Part shown: one piece after another, positions 48,036 to 60,369 of the stretch
Layout: every line of letters starts with the position of its first letter
How positions within the stretch are numbered: the first letter of the stretch is position 1
Assembly: GCA_963556495.2 (NCBI GenBank)
Contig: OY747710.1
Coordinates: 38,209,000 to 38,272,999, forward strand
Direction: 5' to 3'
Origin: Valencia hispanica
Lineage: Eukaryota; Chordata; Actinopteri; Cyprinodontiformes; Valenciidae
Length of the DNA stretch: 64,000 nt
The notes under the pieces: model-generated
Told to the model about the DNA's origin: nothing
The model's input: only the letters and a program-made list of their open reading frames with translations
Databases searched by the model: none
Program-made: the position numbers and the translations under genes

Positions 48036-48419
48036 ATATCGTCCAGCCCTACTCTTGAGCTTTGTCTCCTTTTCCTTCAGCAAGTGTTTCTCAATCAATC
48101 AATCAAACCTTATTTATAAAGCGCTTTTCATATTTCATGTTTCTGTTTCAAAGATGATACCTTAAGCAACAATGTAGCTCACTCCAACTCTGCTTTCATG
48201 TGTATGGACAAAACTGTCAATGATGTGCAAGAGCCATGTTCCAAAGACGCCTCATCATTCTGATTCTGATTCTGAATCTGAATCAGAATCAGATTCTGCG
48301 TTTTGAGACAGATTCATTATACTATGCTGTATGATGGATTACCCTCCATACTACTTTTAACTTCGACTTTCAACCTCTGAAGTGCCCATAACCATCTCAT
48401 CAATCCAAGCCCATGCCGT

Positions 48420-48671
48420 TTCAGTAAAAGCCTTAAAAGAATCAGCCTTAGGTTCAAACCAGTTTTCCTAATCTCTATTTAAATTTTCTTCTGACATCCG
48501 TTGAAGTAGCTCTTTAACATTTGTGTTTAAATCACAAAACTCTCCGAACAGCCTATTAAAATCTTTTATTAACTGTTTTTCTTCTGTTAGGCTGGTATCA
48601 ACTTCCTTTTCCATCTGCTGGTGCACCTGCTTTACTGTGGGTGTTAACTTGGCTAACTTGACTGGAGACAT
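48420..48671 (-). pseudogene. BEL/Pao gag-like fragment
   Basis: The - strand open frame 48671-48468 (MSPVKLAKLTPTVKQVHQQM...) is predicted helical with many charged residues. After one stop it continues as NWFEPKADSFKAF. The position, just inside the right LTR-like copy, fits gag of the BEL/Pao element. Similarity was judged by context more than by strong motifs. Confidence 0.45.
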
Positions 48672-49117
48672 TCTTCCATAGCTCTCGGTGTAACTTTCAG
48701 TGTCCTAGCTTCCATTCCAGTAACTGTATCTTCTTCTTCAACATTCATGATGTTAATTTTCTGAATAGCAACAGGGGAAAACTCTCGTTTTGTTGTCCAG
48801 AAACTGTATAGGTTGACTACTAGACTGCTCGGCACCCACAAGAAGTTTTGCATCATTAAATATTTCCACTTACTCATGTTGTAGCTGCAGCAACTGGTTT
48901 TTCCTTCTTTGTTCTTCCACAAACATTAATTAATCCACAATGAGCCGGTTTTCCTACAAAACGTGTAGCCACGAGGCTAGTTTTCCCAATTTTCACTCTT
49001 GTATGTTTATTCGAAGAGCAAAAAACTTTCACTGGACTATTGTGTAAAAAAAATTCAAAAGAAACATTTGTTTCACAGCTTGTAAAATCTTCTTCCAGGA
49101 ACAATCAGGCCTTAGTT

Positions 49118-49262
49118 TACTTGAGCAATAAACTATGGTAGAAAAACTGTGGGGCTTGTCCTCCTCTGCAGGAGATTATTACCTCTGCAAAACCAACTTT
49201 TTTTCCTCTTTCTCACCCGGTCCAGTACTGCGAGCACTCAATTGTATAAATCCATGATGCAG
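49118..49262 (-). repeat. LTR-like copy at the 5' end of BEL/Pao
   Basis: AAACTATGGTAGAAAAACTG, CCGGTCCAGTACTGCGAGCA and TGTATAAATCC parallel the copy at 35270-35450. Borders are approximate. Confidence 0.55.
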
Positions 49263-51639
49263 AGTTTTAACTGCAAATGTAAATACTGTATATATTAACT
49301 GCATTAACTCCCAGACTGCAAGTAAATGAACTTAAAGGGATGTACAGATGTGTTGACTTTGAGTTGCATCTGAAACTAGCAGGCAGGTTTTTACTTGCCG
49401 TACAAACAGAGATTTAGATGCCATTCCGTAAAATCTAGTGCTAATCTTTCCAGCTCACTTTGGGTGCTATGATGATGTGATTATTGTTGGGGTTTTTTGT
49501 GTTGTTTTTTTTTATTTATTCAGTGCTGATTAAATTATGTTTTCTTTTTAAAGAAAGCAACAAAGCAAGATCCAACATAACCCTACAAGTTGCTTTACCT
49601 TTTTAGCTCATTTGAGTTGAGTTTAGTGGAAATCCCCGCCACACAGTCTCCCACTGAGCTTTCTTTTCTGTTCTTACTCAGGAAACCAGCGTGGCCTGTT
49701 CTGTTTGGTAAATGTTTGATATGCATTTAAAATAACCCACATACAGTCAGATGTTTAGACAGATCACTGAGATGCTCTTCACTTTGAACTCTTCCTTTTT
49801 AGGAAAGGAGTTCCTGTCATAACCAACGCTATGTAGAGCCTCTCAGCTGTTTTGGCCTATTTTACTAGGGAGTCTCAACAATGTTCCCGCTTTACCTTGG
49901 TTTTCAGCCTCAACAGATTAACTCTGAACTGCCCATTATGCATCGCTCAGATTAATGTTTTACCCACCAATGAAGCAGAGCTGTGTTGATGCGAGGTCTT
50001 TGGTTTTTACACACGTGTTCACATTTTTGTGTAGGCTCATTTGTGCTATCATCACATTGCTCCTTGCGGACCTTGTTGCTACTTATAGGCCATTACCAAG
50101 GGAGCAAATAATGTGCGCACACACAGATAACACACAGGTACCAGTTCTCCTTTCTTCTGTAGCAAAGAAAGTGGACAGACCAGTTCTCATACAATAAACA
50201 TCTTGCTGGTTTCAGATGAGCTGTGAGTGTGGTTGTCTTTTGACAAAGACCAAAAGTTACAGTAGAAACAGCTTTAACTCAGGGTGTTGTAATCTCCAGT
50301 TATAAAGCAAGTCACCTAAAATGACTATACTGTTCTAGAAAATGCACAACAAAAGTAAAATCTTTCTGTCTGTTTTACAAGTAAACTAAGCTGAGATTTC
50401 AAAAAAAGTTATATTGCTGAAATATTGGCTTATGGAAGGCTAACTGTCACTTTTCACCTTAAAATCAAGTTGACTCTTTAGAAAGATTATCGTAAGAACA
50501 ATATGGCATGCTTTGTTTTTTTATTTGATATATTTAGTTGTAAATTGTTGCACAGCAAGATAACATCTTAACTTCCCAAGCAACCTCATACCTCTGCTGA
50601 CATCACACAAGGCTACTGATCAGAATTAATTTTTAGTTTTCTTGTTTTTTCTTCTTTATCTACATGTCTTTATCACATCCATATTTAAAATGTATTGTAT
50701 TTTTTTGGACTGCAGTTTTGTTTTTGTTTTATCAGTTTTTTATATATTTGTTCAATAGTGAAAAAACATGTTTCACATCACTTTTGATGTGTAGCTGGAG
50801 AAACGCCACCTCCCACTGTCGCAGAATACGGTCAGGAGCTTCTCTATCAACATGAAAAAAGGCCTTTCATTTTTATTTTTTCCAAACATGAAAGAAATTC
50901 AAATCAAATTCACATTTCTACTCATCAGGTTTCGACCACAGAAAACGAAAAACCACTTGGATTTTAAATGAGTCTTTTTTTGATCCAAAACAAAAATCAA
51001 ATGACCATGCATGGATTTTTTGGGGGGGGGGTCGGGGTCTTGTCATTTCAGTGCTGGTCTTAAAATATTTAAAATTGGCCACAAAATTCTGATTGGTGGA
51101 TTTCTGCCTGGAATTCAAACCTTTTTATACAACCTCCTGTCTGATTTAACAGCTCATTGAATGTCTTGCAAATAACATCTTTGTGAAAGACAGCCCACCC
51201 TCTCAGCCACAAGTGGGGAGGTATGAAACATGAAAGAACCACAGATGCACAAACGCCCCTGCAATTGGAACCTCAGACTTTCTCCTTAGATCAGTGTAGA
51301 AAACACGGTTCCTATACACCCCTTCATCAGTGAACAACATGTCCTTTATAGCTCAAACAAAGTGCATCATCTGGTCTCTCTGAGTAATGGAGTAATTGGT
51401 AATGGCATTACGAGTTTAATGCAACTGTACTAGGATCTGCAGTCTGATCATGTTACCAGAAGTGCTGCGGGCAGCAAGTGCCTTCCTGTCATCCTTCTGA
51501 CTGTTCCAAAACAGGATTTGCCGCGTCGCAGGAAGAGAGACCACTGCTGTCATTGGAACAAATGGAGTTGCATGTGATGGGAACAGTGTTCATGTTTTAC
51601 AGCATGTTTCATAGGAGAATTTAAATATACTTCACAAAT
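49263..51639. other. No gene recognised
   Basis: AT-rich DNA. Open frames such as 49955-50197 lack domains or splice support. A G9 run occurs near 51022. Confidence 0.5.
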
Positions 51640-51960
51640 AGGCTTGACAGAGTAGCCATCACAGAAAGAAGCCAGAAGAAGTCTTGATTGCACATTGGCA
51701 CCGGCCATCTAGGGGCCGCAGCAAATATATTGAAGAAGGTGCTCTTGTCAGATAAGTCCAAAACCGAACTGTGAAAATACATGGAAAACTCTGTGTGAAG
51801 GAAAAATTAGCACACCACAATACCCTGAGCACACCCATCCCCACAGTGAAGCATGGTGGCGGCAGCATAATGCCACGGGGATGCTTTTCTTCATAAGGGA
51901 AGCAGGTCAGTGATGGGTAGATGGATGCAAAAGGCTGAGCAGAACAATGACGTCAAGATA
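51640..51960 (+). mobile_element. Tc1/mariner transposase remnant
   Basis: GATAAGTCCAAAACCGAACT, CATCCCCACAGTGAAGCATG and GTGGCGGCAGCATAATGCC correspond to the central catalytic region of a Tc1-like transposase. The reading frame is broken and no TIRs are recognised. Confidence 0.7.
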
Positions 51961-53434
51961 CAGCCAGAGCTGGAGTGAATTGGTTTAGTTAACTTCTCAG
52001 ATTGTTCTGATTAAAAAAAACATAATAAAAACGGCTCTGCAGTACTGAAAGACATGAAGAACCCATGAGGGGAGCTAGTGCATAAAGATAAGTACACGAA
52101 GAGCTATGTGGCAGTAAAACTTTATCATTTCAGATGTTTACATTCATTTGTGAAGACTGAGTAAACGGGACATGGTTTGGAATCCAACCTTCAGGCTATT
52201 TGTTTTAGGACGCAAGTTTGAGAGTGGAGATAAACAGGAAAGCAGCTGGTGACCTGTAATAAGATGTCGGAAAATAAACCAAACGGAAACGGCCTAGATG
52301 TGTCACCGCATTAATCTTTTCATTCCATTAAACCCGGTCAGCTGAAAAAGGGTCCTGGGTAGTTTCCATTTAAGTTGCTTTTTTTTTTTTTTTTACTTTC
52401 TTTTCTGCTAAGAATTTTATGTTGTTATACACCAGAAAAGGGGAAATTGCAGCAATGTTTGAGGTGGACAGAATCTGCTGTAAAGCAAGGTTTTGGAACA
52501 AGTCTGATCTGAGATTTGAAATGACAACTTTGTGTAGAACGTTCAGACAAGCAGCGTTTTGTTTGGATCTGAACTTGTCCAACTGAAGCAGCACACCAAT
52601 CTCTGCCTTTGTGTCTCCTATGTGAAAGGACTGCTTTCTTCCTCTTTAAATCGTCCTTTTATTATTGATGGGAGCTGAACACCAAAACGTAACGGGGGAG
52701 TGGTCATTGTGTGCAAGACTGGGGGATGTATTACACCATGTTCCAACACGGGGTCATTTCCTCTGGTCATTCTTAAAGTGTGACTCATGATTTCAGTCTC
52801 GATTACATTCATCTTGGAAATACAGCATCCTTAAAGCTTCCTGTCAGCAATTAAAGTGTTCAAGAATTTCAACATTTGTAGTGAGTTTCTTTATCTTGAG
52901 CATTTTTCATAGTTCCACAATGCAGAGTTAAAGATGGAGTTGTAGACTTGGCGTTTTTCAGCTGTTAGAAAGAAGTCATTGTGAAGGGTTTCATGTCTGA
53001 ACCGCAGTCTAGTAAATTCAAGCTTGAAATGCCTGTTCATCCAATAGGCACCAGCTGTTTAAAATTTCTTTCAGTATTTTTGAATATAATTACTGGTGCT
53101 TGTAAAGCAGCACCGACACTGAATAAACAAACTCTGGTATTGTACATGTTTGTTCAGCTTGGGCTCCCTTTCATCACGGGGCAACTAACAAAGGCAACTT
53201 GTGTGCCACCTTTCAGTTTTCAATTTCCCAGAGAGATCAACCTCTACCAGTTTTTACATGACCATGAGCCTTTGTGAAAACGACAAAACAAGATGTCCTT
53301 TCACACCCTTTATAAAGTTAAGTAAGCTGTAGACCTTGTCCCCATACAGTGAGCCTCTAAGCTTTAGAATTAAAAAAAACAGCGATAAACATTGATGAGG
53401 GAAAGTTTGCTGATTGGTTTGCCCTCTTGTGTTT
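51961..53434. other. No gene recognised
   Basis: AT-rich; the open frames at 52370-52812 and 52981-53277 show no known domain. Confidence 0.5.
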
Positions 53435-54270
53435 CAGGTTATATTATTTGTCACATTGCAACCACAGACCTCAGTGTTTTATAAGGATTGTATATGATAG
53501 ACCAACACCCTGAATAAATTCCAGCAGAAGTCAGAGTCCGCCAGTGTTTACAGCATCATAAAGACCAAGGGGCCCAGCAGACAAGTCAGGGAGGAACTCT
53601 AAAGCAGGGTTAGGTTGTAGAGCAATATGCTTCCAACATCTCCCTAAGCACTGTTTAGTCCATCATCTCAACATGGAAAGAGCATGGCACAAAGCCAAAC
53701 CTACCAAAACATGACTGCCTATCTAAACTAAAAGGCCAGGAAAGGAGAGCATTAATCTGGGAAGCAGTCAGGACTCTCAGGGTGTATAGCTACAGAGATC
53801 CACGCCTCGGGTGGGAGAATCTGTTGATGGGACAAATATGAGCTGTTTTGGGAAATTAGCAAAAAGCTAGGTATCTAAACAAAGAAGGCATTAGGCAGTC
53901 CTGTTGACATGTTGCCACATGCGAGGAAGAGAACAGCAAACAGTCGGAAAGCGGTGCCTTGGTTCAGATGGGACCACAACTGAACATTTTTACCAACCCC
54001 ATAAAAGCACCATTCCTACTTTGAAACATAGTGGGAGCTCTGTGCTTGTTGGGATCTTTGTTTAGTGGTTACAGAGAGAATTGTCAGATGATTTCAGGAT
54101 GAGCTAGATAAAGGGCAATCATGGGGGGAAACTAAAAGGCTGCAAAACAAGACTCAGGCAGTGGTTCACCTTCCAACAGGACAACTGTAAACATACAGCT
54201 CGTACTATGACGTTTTGATCAAAGAACCTTTCCATCGTAGAACTAAAGCAAATTGTTAATCCATGACAGT
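53435..54270 (+). mobile_element. Tc1/mariner-like transposon remnant
   Basis: The left end has GTCACATTGCAACCACAGAC and TGATAGACCAACACC. Then come AAACATGACTGCCTATCTAA, GGAGAGCATTAATCTGGGAAG, AGAGATCCACGCCTCGGGTG, a GAAACATAGTGGGAGC block and CCAACAGGACAACTGTAAAC, matching successive parts of a Tc1-type transposase gene. Many substitutions and deletions; no intact frame. Confidence 0.75.
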
Positions 54271-55494
54271 GCAGGAAAACTCATGTTCACAAACACCTCC
54301 AATTCAGTCTGAGGTCGAGTTATTTTGCAAAGAAGATTGTGCCAAAGTGTCAGTCTCTCTAGAGCTGGTAGAAACATACTCCAAAAGGCTCGAGTGTTGA
54401 GTCAGGAGGGCTGCATACAGTTTTACAGTAGCTTTGTTTTACAGTTTATGTTGATCTTGACTCTGAAGTCAAGCTCATTTAATAGTAAGTGTAAAGAGAA
54501 CCTGCCCCAAATGTTGCATTTAAGGTAATGGGAAGCTCTTGGAAATTACAGATATTCAAAATCTGCTTTATTGCCTTCTCTACTGATCCATTCACATTTC
54601 AGTTTAGCTGAAAATGACTGAGATCATCGATCTGTTTTCAAAAGACGCCAGCAGAGAAGGTCGTGGATGAAGGCAGTAAGAAAAGGGAAATGAATTTCAG
54701 GCTGGATGCTGTAATCTGTGCTTGGAAAGGTTCCCTTTTACCTTGCCTGATTGTTATCATGAGTGAACAGCATCAGGAAGTTGTCAAACCTCGGGGGTGG
54801 CAAATTCAGAAACAAGTTCCTGCTGAATTTAGTAATCGGACCGTGAAGTCACAATGTTTTGGGGGGGTTTTCTTCTGAGAAAAATGGACTGTTGGTGTAC
54901 CTGCAAACTTTTAACTTCTCTCCGTCTTGTTATTCATCACATGTTCCTTTTTGTTTTATGCATTTTTTTCCTTCAAAGGTCAAACATCTCTTGATTTCTT
55001 TCCTTTAAAAAAACGAGGCGGATGAAGGCAATGAGGCACATGAAAAAACATACACATGAGTAGACCTTCCCCTGCTCTTGGCTGACAGAGCTGAAACACT
55101 CATGACATTGGGTAATTAGATTTTCTCTCAGCACTCAGTTGCCTTCAATATGTTTACTTGTCCAGGAACTCTCGTCACAGACCTTCCAGTCAGAACCTCC
55201 TTACCACAGACCAGCCTCTTTTGAAAAACATTCTGGGAGAACAATGGCAGATGCAGAATCATCTAGGAAGCTTGTAATGCTCAATTAATGACCTTACATT
55301 AAATCTCCAACCGCATCTAAAAGCTGAGCGAGTGATTTCACAGCACATCCGTTCAACGTGGTTCTGGCACACTGTGGGAGTGAATTGGATTTAGGCAATT
55401 AGCTCTGTGGATTGATCCTTACCATCTGATAACCTTCGTTTAAATTTAGGAGAAGCACAGCGTTGCTTGGATTTGGCAGGTTTAGCAGGGTATT
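54271..55494. other. No gene recognised
   Basis: AT-rich spacer with short open frames only. Confidence 0.5.
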
Positions 55495-56650
55495 CTTACA
55501 CCCCTTTCAAACAGGCCATGAAAAACGGTAATTTTCCGGACTTCTTCTGTTTTGCTTTTGTGTCTGAAAGCAATCTTTGTCCAAATACCCTTTACCGGTA
55601 ATTTTACGGCTGAAGACCTAGTAACGAGCGGACTTTTCGCGGTATGGGGTTTGCATTCAGACAGTCAGGTAATGTTCCATGAAAGCTGGAGGGGTGTGGG
55701 GCGGTGGGGAAAAGGGGAGAGAGGCAGGGAACGCTGTGAGCGCACAAATTGATGACGTATAAATGTCATTATTTTCCTTTCAGCTTTTTCATCGATGTCT
55801 CTTAATCGTTTCCATGTGCGCAAAATTGCACACATCACAAAGACGAGCGCTGCGAGTAGATCTGCAGTTTTGTCTACCATCTTTGCAATAATGCATTTAT
55901 TTGGGGAAATGACGTAAGCCCGCCGCATAAAAGCTTGGTTTATACTTGTGCGTCACGTCAGTCGCGTAGGTTACGCAGTAACCGCCGTACCCACTGCTGT
56001 GTTTATACTTCTGCGTAGGGCTGAAAGGGTCGTGTTGCTGTTTCATTTCCATACCCGCAGGTGGCAGTAGGCTGGTAACGGTCGGCAAACTCCACAGGGC
56101 GGAGTTTTTCTGATAGTTTGCTTATGTTTGCTTCAGTTCCGGCAAGCATTTCCTGTTTTAGAACAACGATGGCGGCCGACTTGGTGCAGTGTCTCAACGA
56201 GATTGTGGAAGCAGACGAACAAATGATCCTTCTTTTGAACACTTTGCAACGCAAGCAAATGAGAAGACGGAGACGTAGAAGATGGTACGTGCGTACGTAA
56301 TCTCACTGACCAATCACAAGGGAGTACTTCTGCGTCACGTCGCCGGGCTGCACGTCAGGTCCGAGGAGGTGCGCGTCAAGCCTCTGCGGACTTACGCAGA
56401 GGCTACGGCGTACCCTACGCGAGGGACACTACGCAGAAGTACAAACCGGCCTTAAGTTTACGTAATATTCACCTAGAACCCCCCCCCCACTCCCCCGCAC
56501 CCCCCACCCCACAGATATTCGTCAGGATCCTTCGGTACATTTCTTGCTGTGTGAAAGCAGTCGAAAGGCAATGTTCCGGGAAAAAGTGGCGTGTTTGAAA
56601 ACACAACTCCGGTTAAAGACCGGATGGAATTGTCCGCAAATATTCCAGAA
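55495..56650. mobile_element. Composite MITE region
   Basis: The outer parts (55500-55690 and 56540-56650) are rich in ACGGTAATTTTCCGG / CCGGTAATTTTACGG and TGTTCCGGGA-type modules common in non-autonomous DNA transposons of fish. They are split by the Harbinger-like element at 55931-56454. Outer ends are not resolved. Confidence 0.45.
55931..56454. mobile_element. PIF/Harbinger-like MITE
   Basis: Left end GCTTGGTTTATACTTGTGCG and right end (reverse complement) GGCCGGTTTGTACTTCTGCG form imperfect inverted repeats. A short + strand frame at 56169-56300 (MAADLVQCLNEIVEADEQ, then a run of Arg) looks like the start of a Harbinger-type nuclease gene, truncated. The interior is CpG-rich compared with the flanks. 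Confidence 0.6.
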
Positions 56651-56779
56651 CTTCTGTCTGAAAACGGCTTTAGAAAGATATTCACCCTGAAGCTAAATTT
56701 CATTTGTCTGCTTTGGTGCTTTGTATTCGTGTTCTCTTTCAGTAAACAACCTCAGGCAAAGGAATGTATCAGTTCTGTT

Positions 56780-57620
56780 TACAGATGCATTGCTGTGAAA
56801 AGTATTTGCCTCCTTACAGATTCCTTCTGTATTTGCCTTTTATTGCCACACTTAAATGTTTCACATCCTCAAACTGATTTTAATATCAGACAAAAATAAC
56901 AGGATTTAATACTGACAGGCGTTTGATTTACTAAGAAGCTATAGTCTATCCAAACCAGCCTGGACCCATTTGAAAAAGTATTCACCCCCCTAAACATGTG
57001 ACATTAAGCATTAGTGATTGCAATTCAACGACCTGTTTAATGGTCAAACTTTGACTAGGACATTCTATTTATGTATTTAGTTAGTTTCTGAGCCATTCAA
57101 AGGTCAACTTGTTGGTGTGCTTTGGATCATTATCTTGCAATATCAGGGTTAAGGCTTTGAAACCCTTTCCAGACTATTAGAGGTCAGTGAGCTTGTTTAA
57201 TATACAGTTCTTTAATTTAGGTAGGTGGTGCCATGATCTGTTCCTCTTTTAGCTCGTTTAGCCTACTTCATGTTGTCTGACTGAGTCTGTTTAACCAATT
57301 GGATGATGTTCTAGGTTTGGCAGTGATCAGGCTCGGGTATTGCTTGTAAAATGAACTCAGCTTTTCAAAAATCTTCGTTATTCACAGGTTATTCATTATC
57401 TGTAAATAACCAAGGTTTTTGAAAAGCTGAGTTTAATTTGACTAGCAATACCCAAGCCTAATCACTGCCAAACCTGTAACATCATCCATGGTTTAACAAA
57501 AGAGTGGATTACTTTTTTACACAAACAGCTTTTCCCCCTAATAAATGAAGTCCCGAAGAGTGTTTTTTCCCCCGTATGTGTTCAGGTTGTTTTTGTCTGA
57601 TAATCAAATTGTTTGATAAG
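56780..57620. mobile_element. MITE-like element with long palindrome
   Basis: The left end GCTGTGAAAAGTATTTGCCT and AAATGTTTCACATCCTCAAA match a widespread teleost non-autonomous transposon. The right side (CCTAATAAATGAAGTC, ATCAAATTGTTTGATAA) is its degenerate counterpart. The centre is the palindrome at 57289-57498. Confidence 0.6.
57289..57498. repeat. Long imperfect palindrome
   Basis: Two arms of roughly 90 bp, by eye about 90% complementary. Left arm modules GGTTTGGCAGTGATCAGGCT, GGGTATTGCT and CTCAGCTTTTCAAAAA reappear inverted at the right as TTTTTGAAAAGCTGAG, AGCAATACCC and AGCCTAATCACTGCC. Confidence 0.9.
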
Positions 57621-60369
57621 CTGACAAAAAAAAATGTATGCAACCGCTGTGGTATTCTCCAGCAGCTGAGAATCCTGTAACTGTACTTTACATTTACGTT
57701 TCGAATCTAAACACAGCGGCACTGAATTTCTAACTCAGAGCCACAAAATATAATGACCTGGCCGCTGAATATTTTCACGTCTTATAGATGGCAACTGCAT
57801 CATCTGGAAGGAGTTAGATAGTATGGCTTTTAAACAGACTTAATGGTGGCTGTAAAGGGAGATACGTGCGTACAGTTCTGTCACTGAAAACCGTAAACTC
57901 AACCTAACTGCCTGTATTTGACCTTTCTTTGACCATACTACGTGCACTTTTACAGGAATCACAGGGTAGATGCATGCTTTCATGGGGCTTTGAGGCCTTT
58001 TATGCGTAGGCGCATACTATATCATTGTAGCAGTACAACTTATGATTGGCTTCATATAATTTTAAGATGAAATCTGAGTGACAGTCACTAAAATCACAGT
58101 CAAAATGCTTAATTCTAGTGTTAGCTGCCTTTCAGTCTGCATTTGGTGAGCATCTGCAAGATTATTTTTGGTTTGTGCATGCAAAATTGCACTTTGTAAG
58201 ACAAAAAAAGCTCTTTTTTGTGTCTTGTTCTACTATAGTTTGTCTCCACATCATATATTCTTGACACATGAAACAACTGTCTAACCTAATCCATGGAGAC
58301 CCCACTTATTTTGATCTTTATTTGGCAGTGGAGCAGAACGCAGACTCAGACTGAGCAGATCATTTGAAGAGGGCTTACTGTATTCCCAGCCCATAAGCAA
58401 ATATTGATGCAGGCTAATGATCTTGAGATGAGTGCAGAGGCAGGCGGGGTGAATGGCAGCATAGTGACGAGTGTTCCACAAACATCCCAGGAACATGGCT
58501 TGCAGCAGAAAGGAGATCGCAGAAAGGTTGGAGAATATGCAGAATCATCCAAGCTAAAGTCGGCCTGGAATAAAGCTGGTGATCTGTTGCTGGAGTAGGC
58601 AAAAGGCATCCTTGCAGGCTTGCTCTGCCCACTCTGTGGTGCTTGAAACTCTAAAAATATTTTTGAAGGGGAAAATACCTTTTCAGAGCACTGTATACAC
58701 TGAGGCAGGTGATGAGTGTTAACAGGATAAGTGGTGAATTAGGAAACAATGGCTTTGTGTGAAGAGAGATGAGATCAAAGCTACTTGAAACAAACCAAAA
58801 AGCAGACTAAGGGAATAAAACAAGAATCTATATGAAACAATAACAATGTCCAATTTGATACTTCAAGATTTAATGTAAAGTATGACTAATAAAAAACATT
58901 TGTAAAAAAAAATTAATATAGATAATATCTAATAAATTTAGAGGAATTCAATAGTCTATTCAAGATGCCTTTGACAGGGAGATTAGCTATCCACTAATGC
59001 AATTACTTTAATTTGAATAAGATCAAATTCTCAGATTAATTGTGGTTCTAAATGAAAAGATTGTCTAAAATGAAAAAGAAATCTCTTCTACACTGGGGGC
59101 CTTTACAGATGGTAAGTGCTGATAGGTCCGAAAAAAGATTGAAGTTAAAGAAGCAAAATGGAATGCTGAATATGATTTGACCAACATAAACACAATGCCT
59201 TTCAAAATATTCACACCCAGTTAACTTTTTCAAAAGAAAGATAGAGGGGAAAGAAGAAAAAAAGGAAAAATAAAGAAGAGAAAAAAGGAATTGATAAATA
59301 TTTATGGAATATGCCTAAAATCTGAGTCGGTACCGTAATGCACCAATTTAAAAGAACTCTTTTAAAATTTTACTAAGAAGACTGGTCAATATCAGCCACA
59401 ATTATGCCAGAAGCTTCCTGCAGACTGGGTGGTTGAGGTGTAGTTTGCTATACACAAATCAAATGTATTAAGTATTTCTTGTTTTTGTTTTTTTTATGGA
59501 TTTAAAGGCGTATTTATTGAGATCATCCCAGCTTGAAAAAGAACACTTCAAATCCATCAATGAAATCAATGAGACCGGATTCCCGATGGTGCCTGTGCAC
59601 GTTCACTTTTCATGGAAACTGTATGTGTACAGAGTGATAGAATTACCCTGTATATTATTACATGTGGAAAATCTGTCTGGAAACGGTGTATTTAACAGAC
59701 AGGCAGTGAGAACACCTGCCACTTTTTCCCTTTTATACACACTAGAAGACACACGCAGCTCCTTTTTGAAACACATAAACTGTTTTTCTTCTCAGTTCAA
59801 TGAGGGACTTGTTTTAGTTTTACATTGCAGGATGAATCGCTCATTATTTAAGAAATACAGAGGAATATGTTAGTTTGTGAAAAAAAACAGATATACAATG
59901 TGCTTAAAACTGCAATACCAGTCAAATATGTGGGCTCACCTACAGCAGTTGTCTGGTGGGGCAGGGAGAGCTGTAGGTGCTCACACTATTTACAATCACA
60001 TACCTGTTATTTATACTTGCAGTATACAGTAAACAGTTGCACACTAATTACCATTTTTACTTACCATTTAAATTGCTATGTTATTTCTACCACATGAATA
60101 AGTGCTGCAACCTGTTATCTTTTTTTTGCCACACAAGCATTCATTTAATTACACACATTTTTAGATTTCCTATTATGAATTCTGAAGTTAAAAACCTGCA
60201 TGGCGTGTGTGTTTTTTTTGTTTGTTTTTTTTAGATTGTTTTGTAGTCGTGTTTGTCGTAGGATGAATTATCCGCTCCTCCATGGAATTGTAATTGCTGA
60301 TACGTGTTGTTTTGCATTATGAACACTGTTTCTCATGCTCCCAGAGACCTAGATGCTGTTTTCTTTCTT
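57621..60369. other. No gene recognised
   Basis: AT-rich. A possible 40-bp Tc1-type end (TTTCAAAATATTCACACCCA) lies at about 59201-59220. The open frame 59496-59873 has no known domain. Confidence 0.5.

Larger units (their letters stand above)
45849..48051. mobile_element. hAT-like element flanked by 8-bp duplication
   Basis: Ends TAGGGCTGGATGAT (45849-) and ATCGTCCAGCCCTA (-48051) are inverted repeats. CTCTTGAG lies immediately outside both ends (45841-45848 and 48052-48059), the 8-bp target duplication expected for hAT elements. No hAT transposase is visible; most of the inside is a later Tc1 insertion (46555-48035). Confidence 0.8.
35262..49262 (-). mobile_element. Decayed BEL/Pao LTR retrotransposon with nested insertions
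   Basis: Read on the - strand, the order is LTR-like sequence (about 49118-49262), gag fragment (48420-48671), retropepsin-like fragment (about 42200-42440), reverse transcriptase (37990-38389), integrase (about 35830-36030), DUF5641 (35536-35769) and a second LTR-like copy (about 35270-35450). This gene order is diagnostic for BEL/Pao. The 14-kb span is inflated by later insertions: an L2 tail (39697-39800), a SINE (41020-41258), another L2 tail (41930-42110), palindromic MITEs, a Harbinger-like element, and a hAT carrying a Tc1. Every coding part has stops or frameshifts. That all fragments belong to one insertion is inferred from strand, order and paired LTRs. Confidence 0.7.

Noticed and set aside
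48255..48300. Palindromic CTGATTCTGAATC repeat
   Set aside because: A short simple repeat that is self-complementary by composition; no further evidence of function.
59201..59220. Short Tc1-type terminal sequence
   Set aside because: Only about 20 bp match and no partner end or transposase nearby; not enough to call an element.
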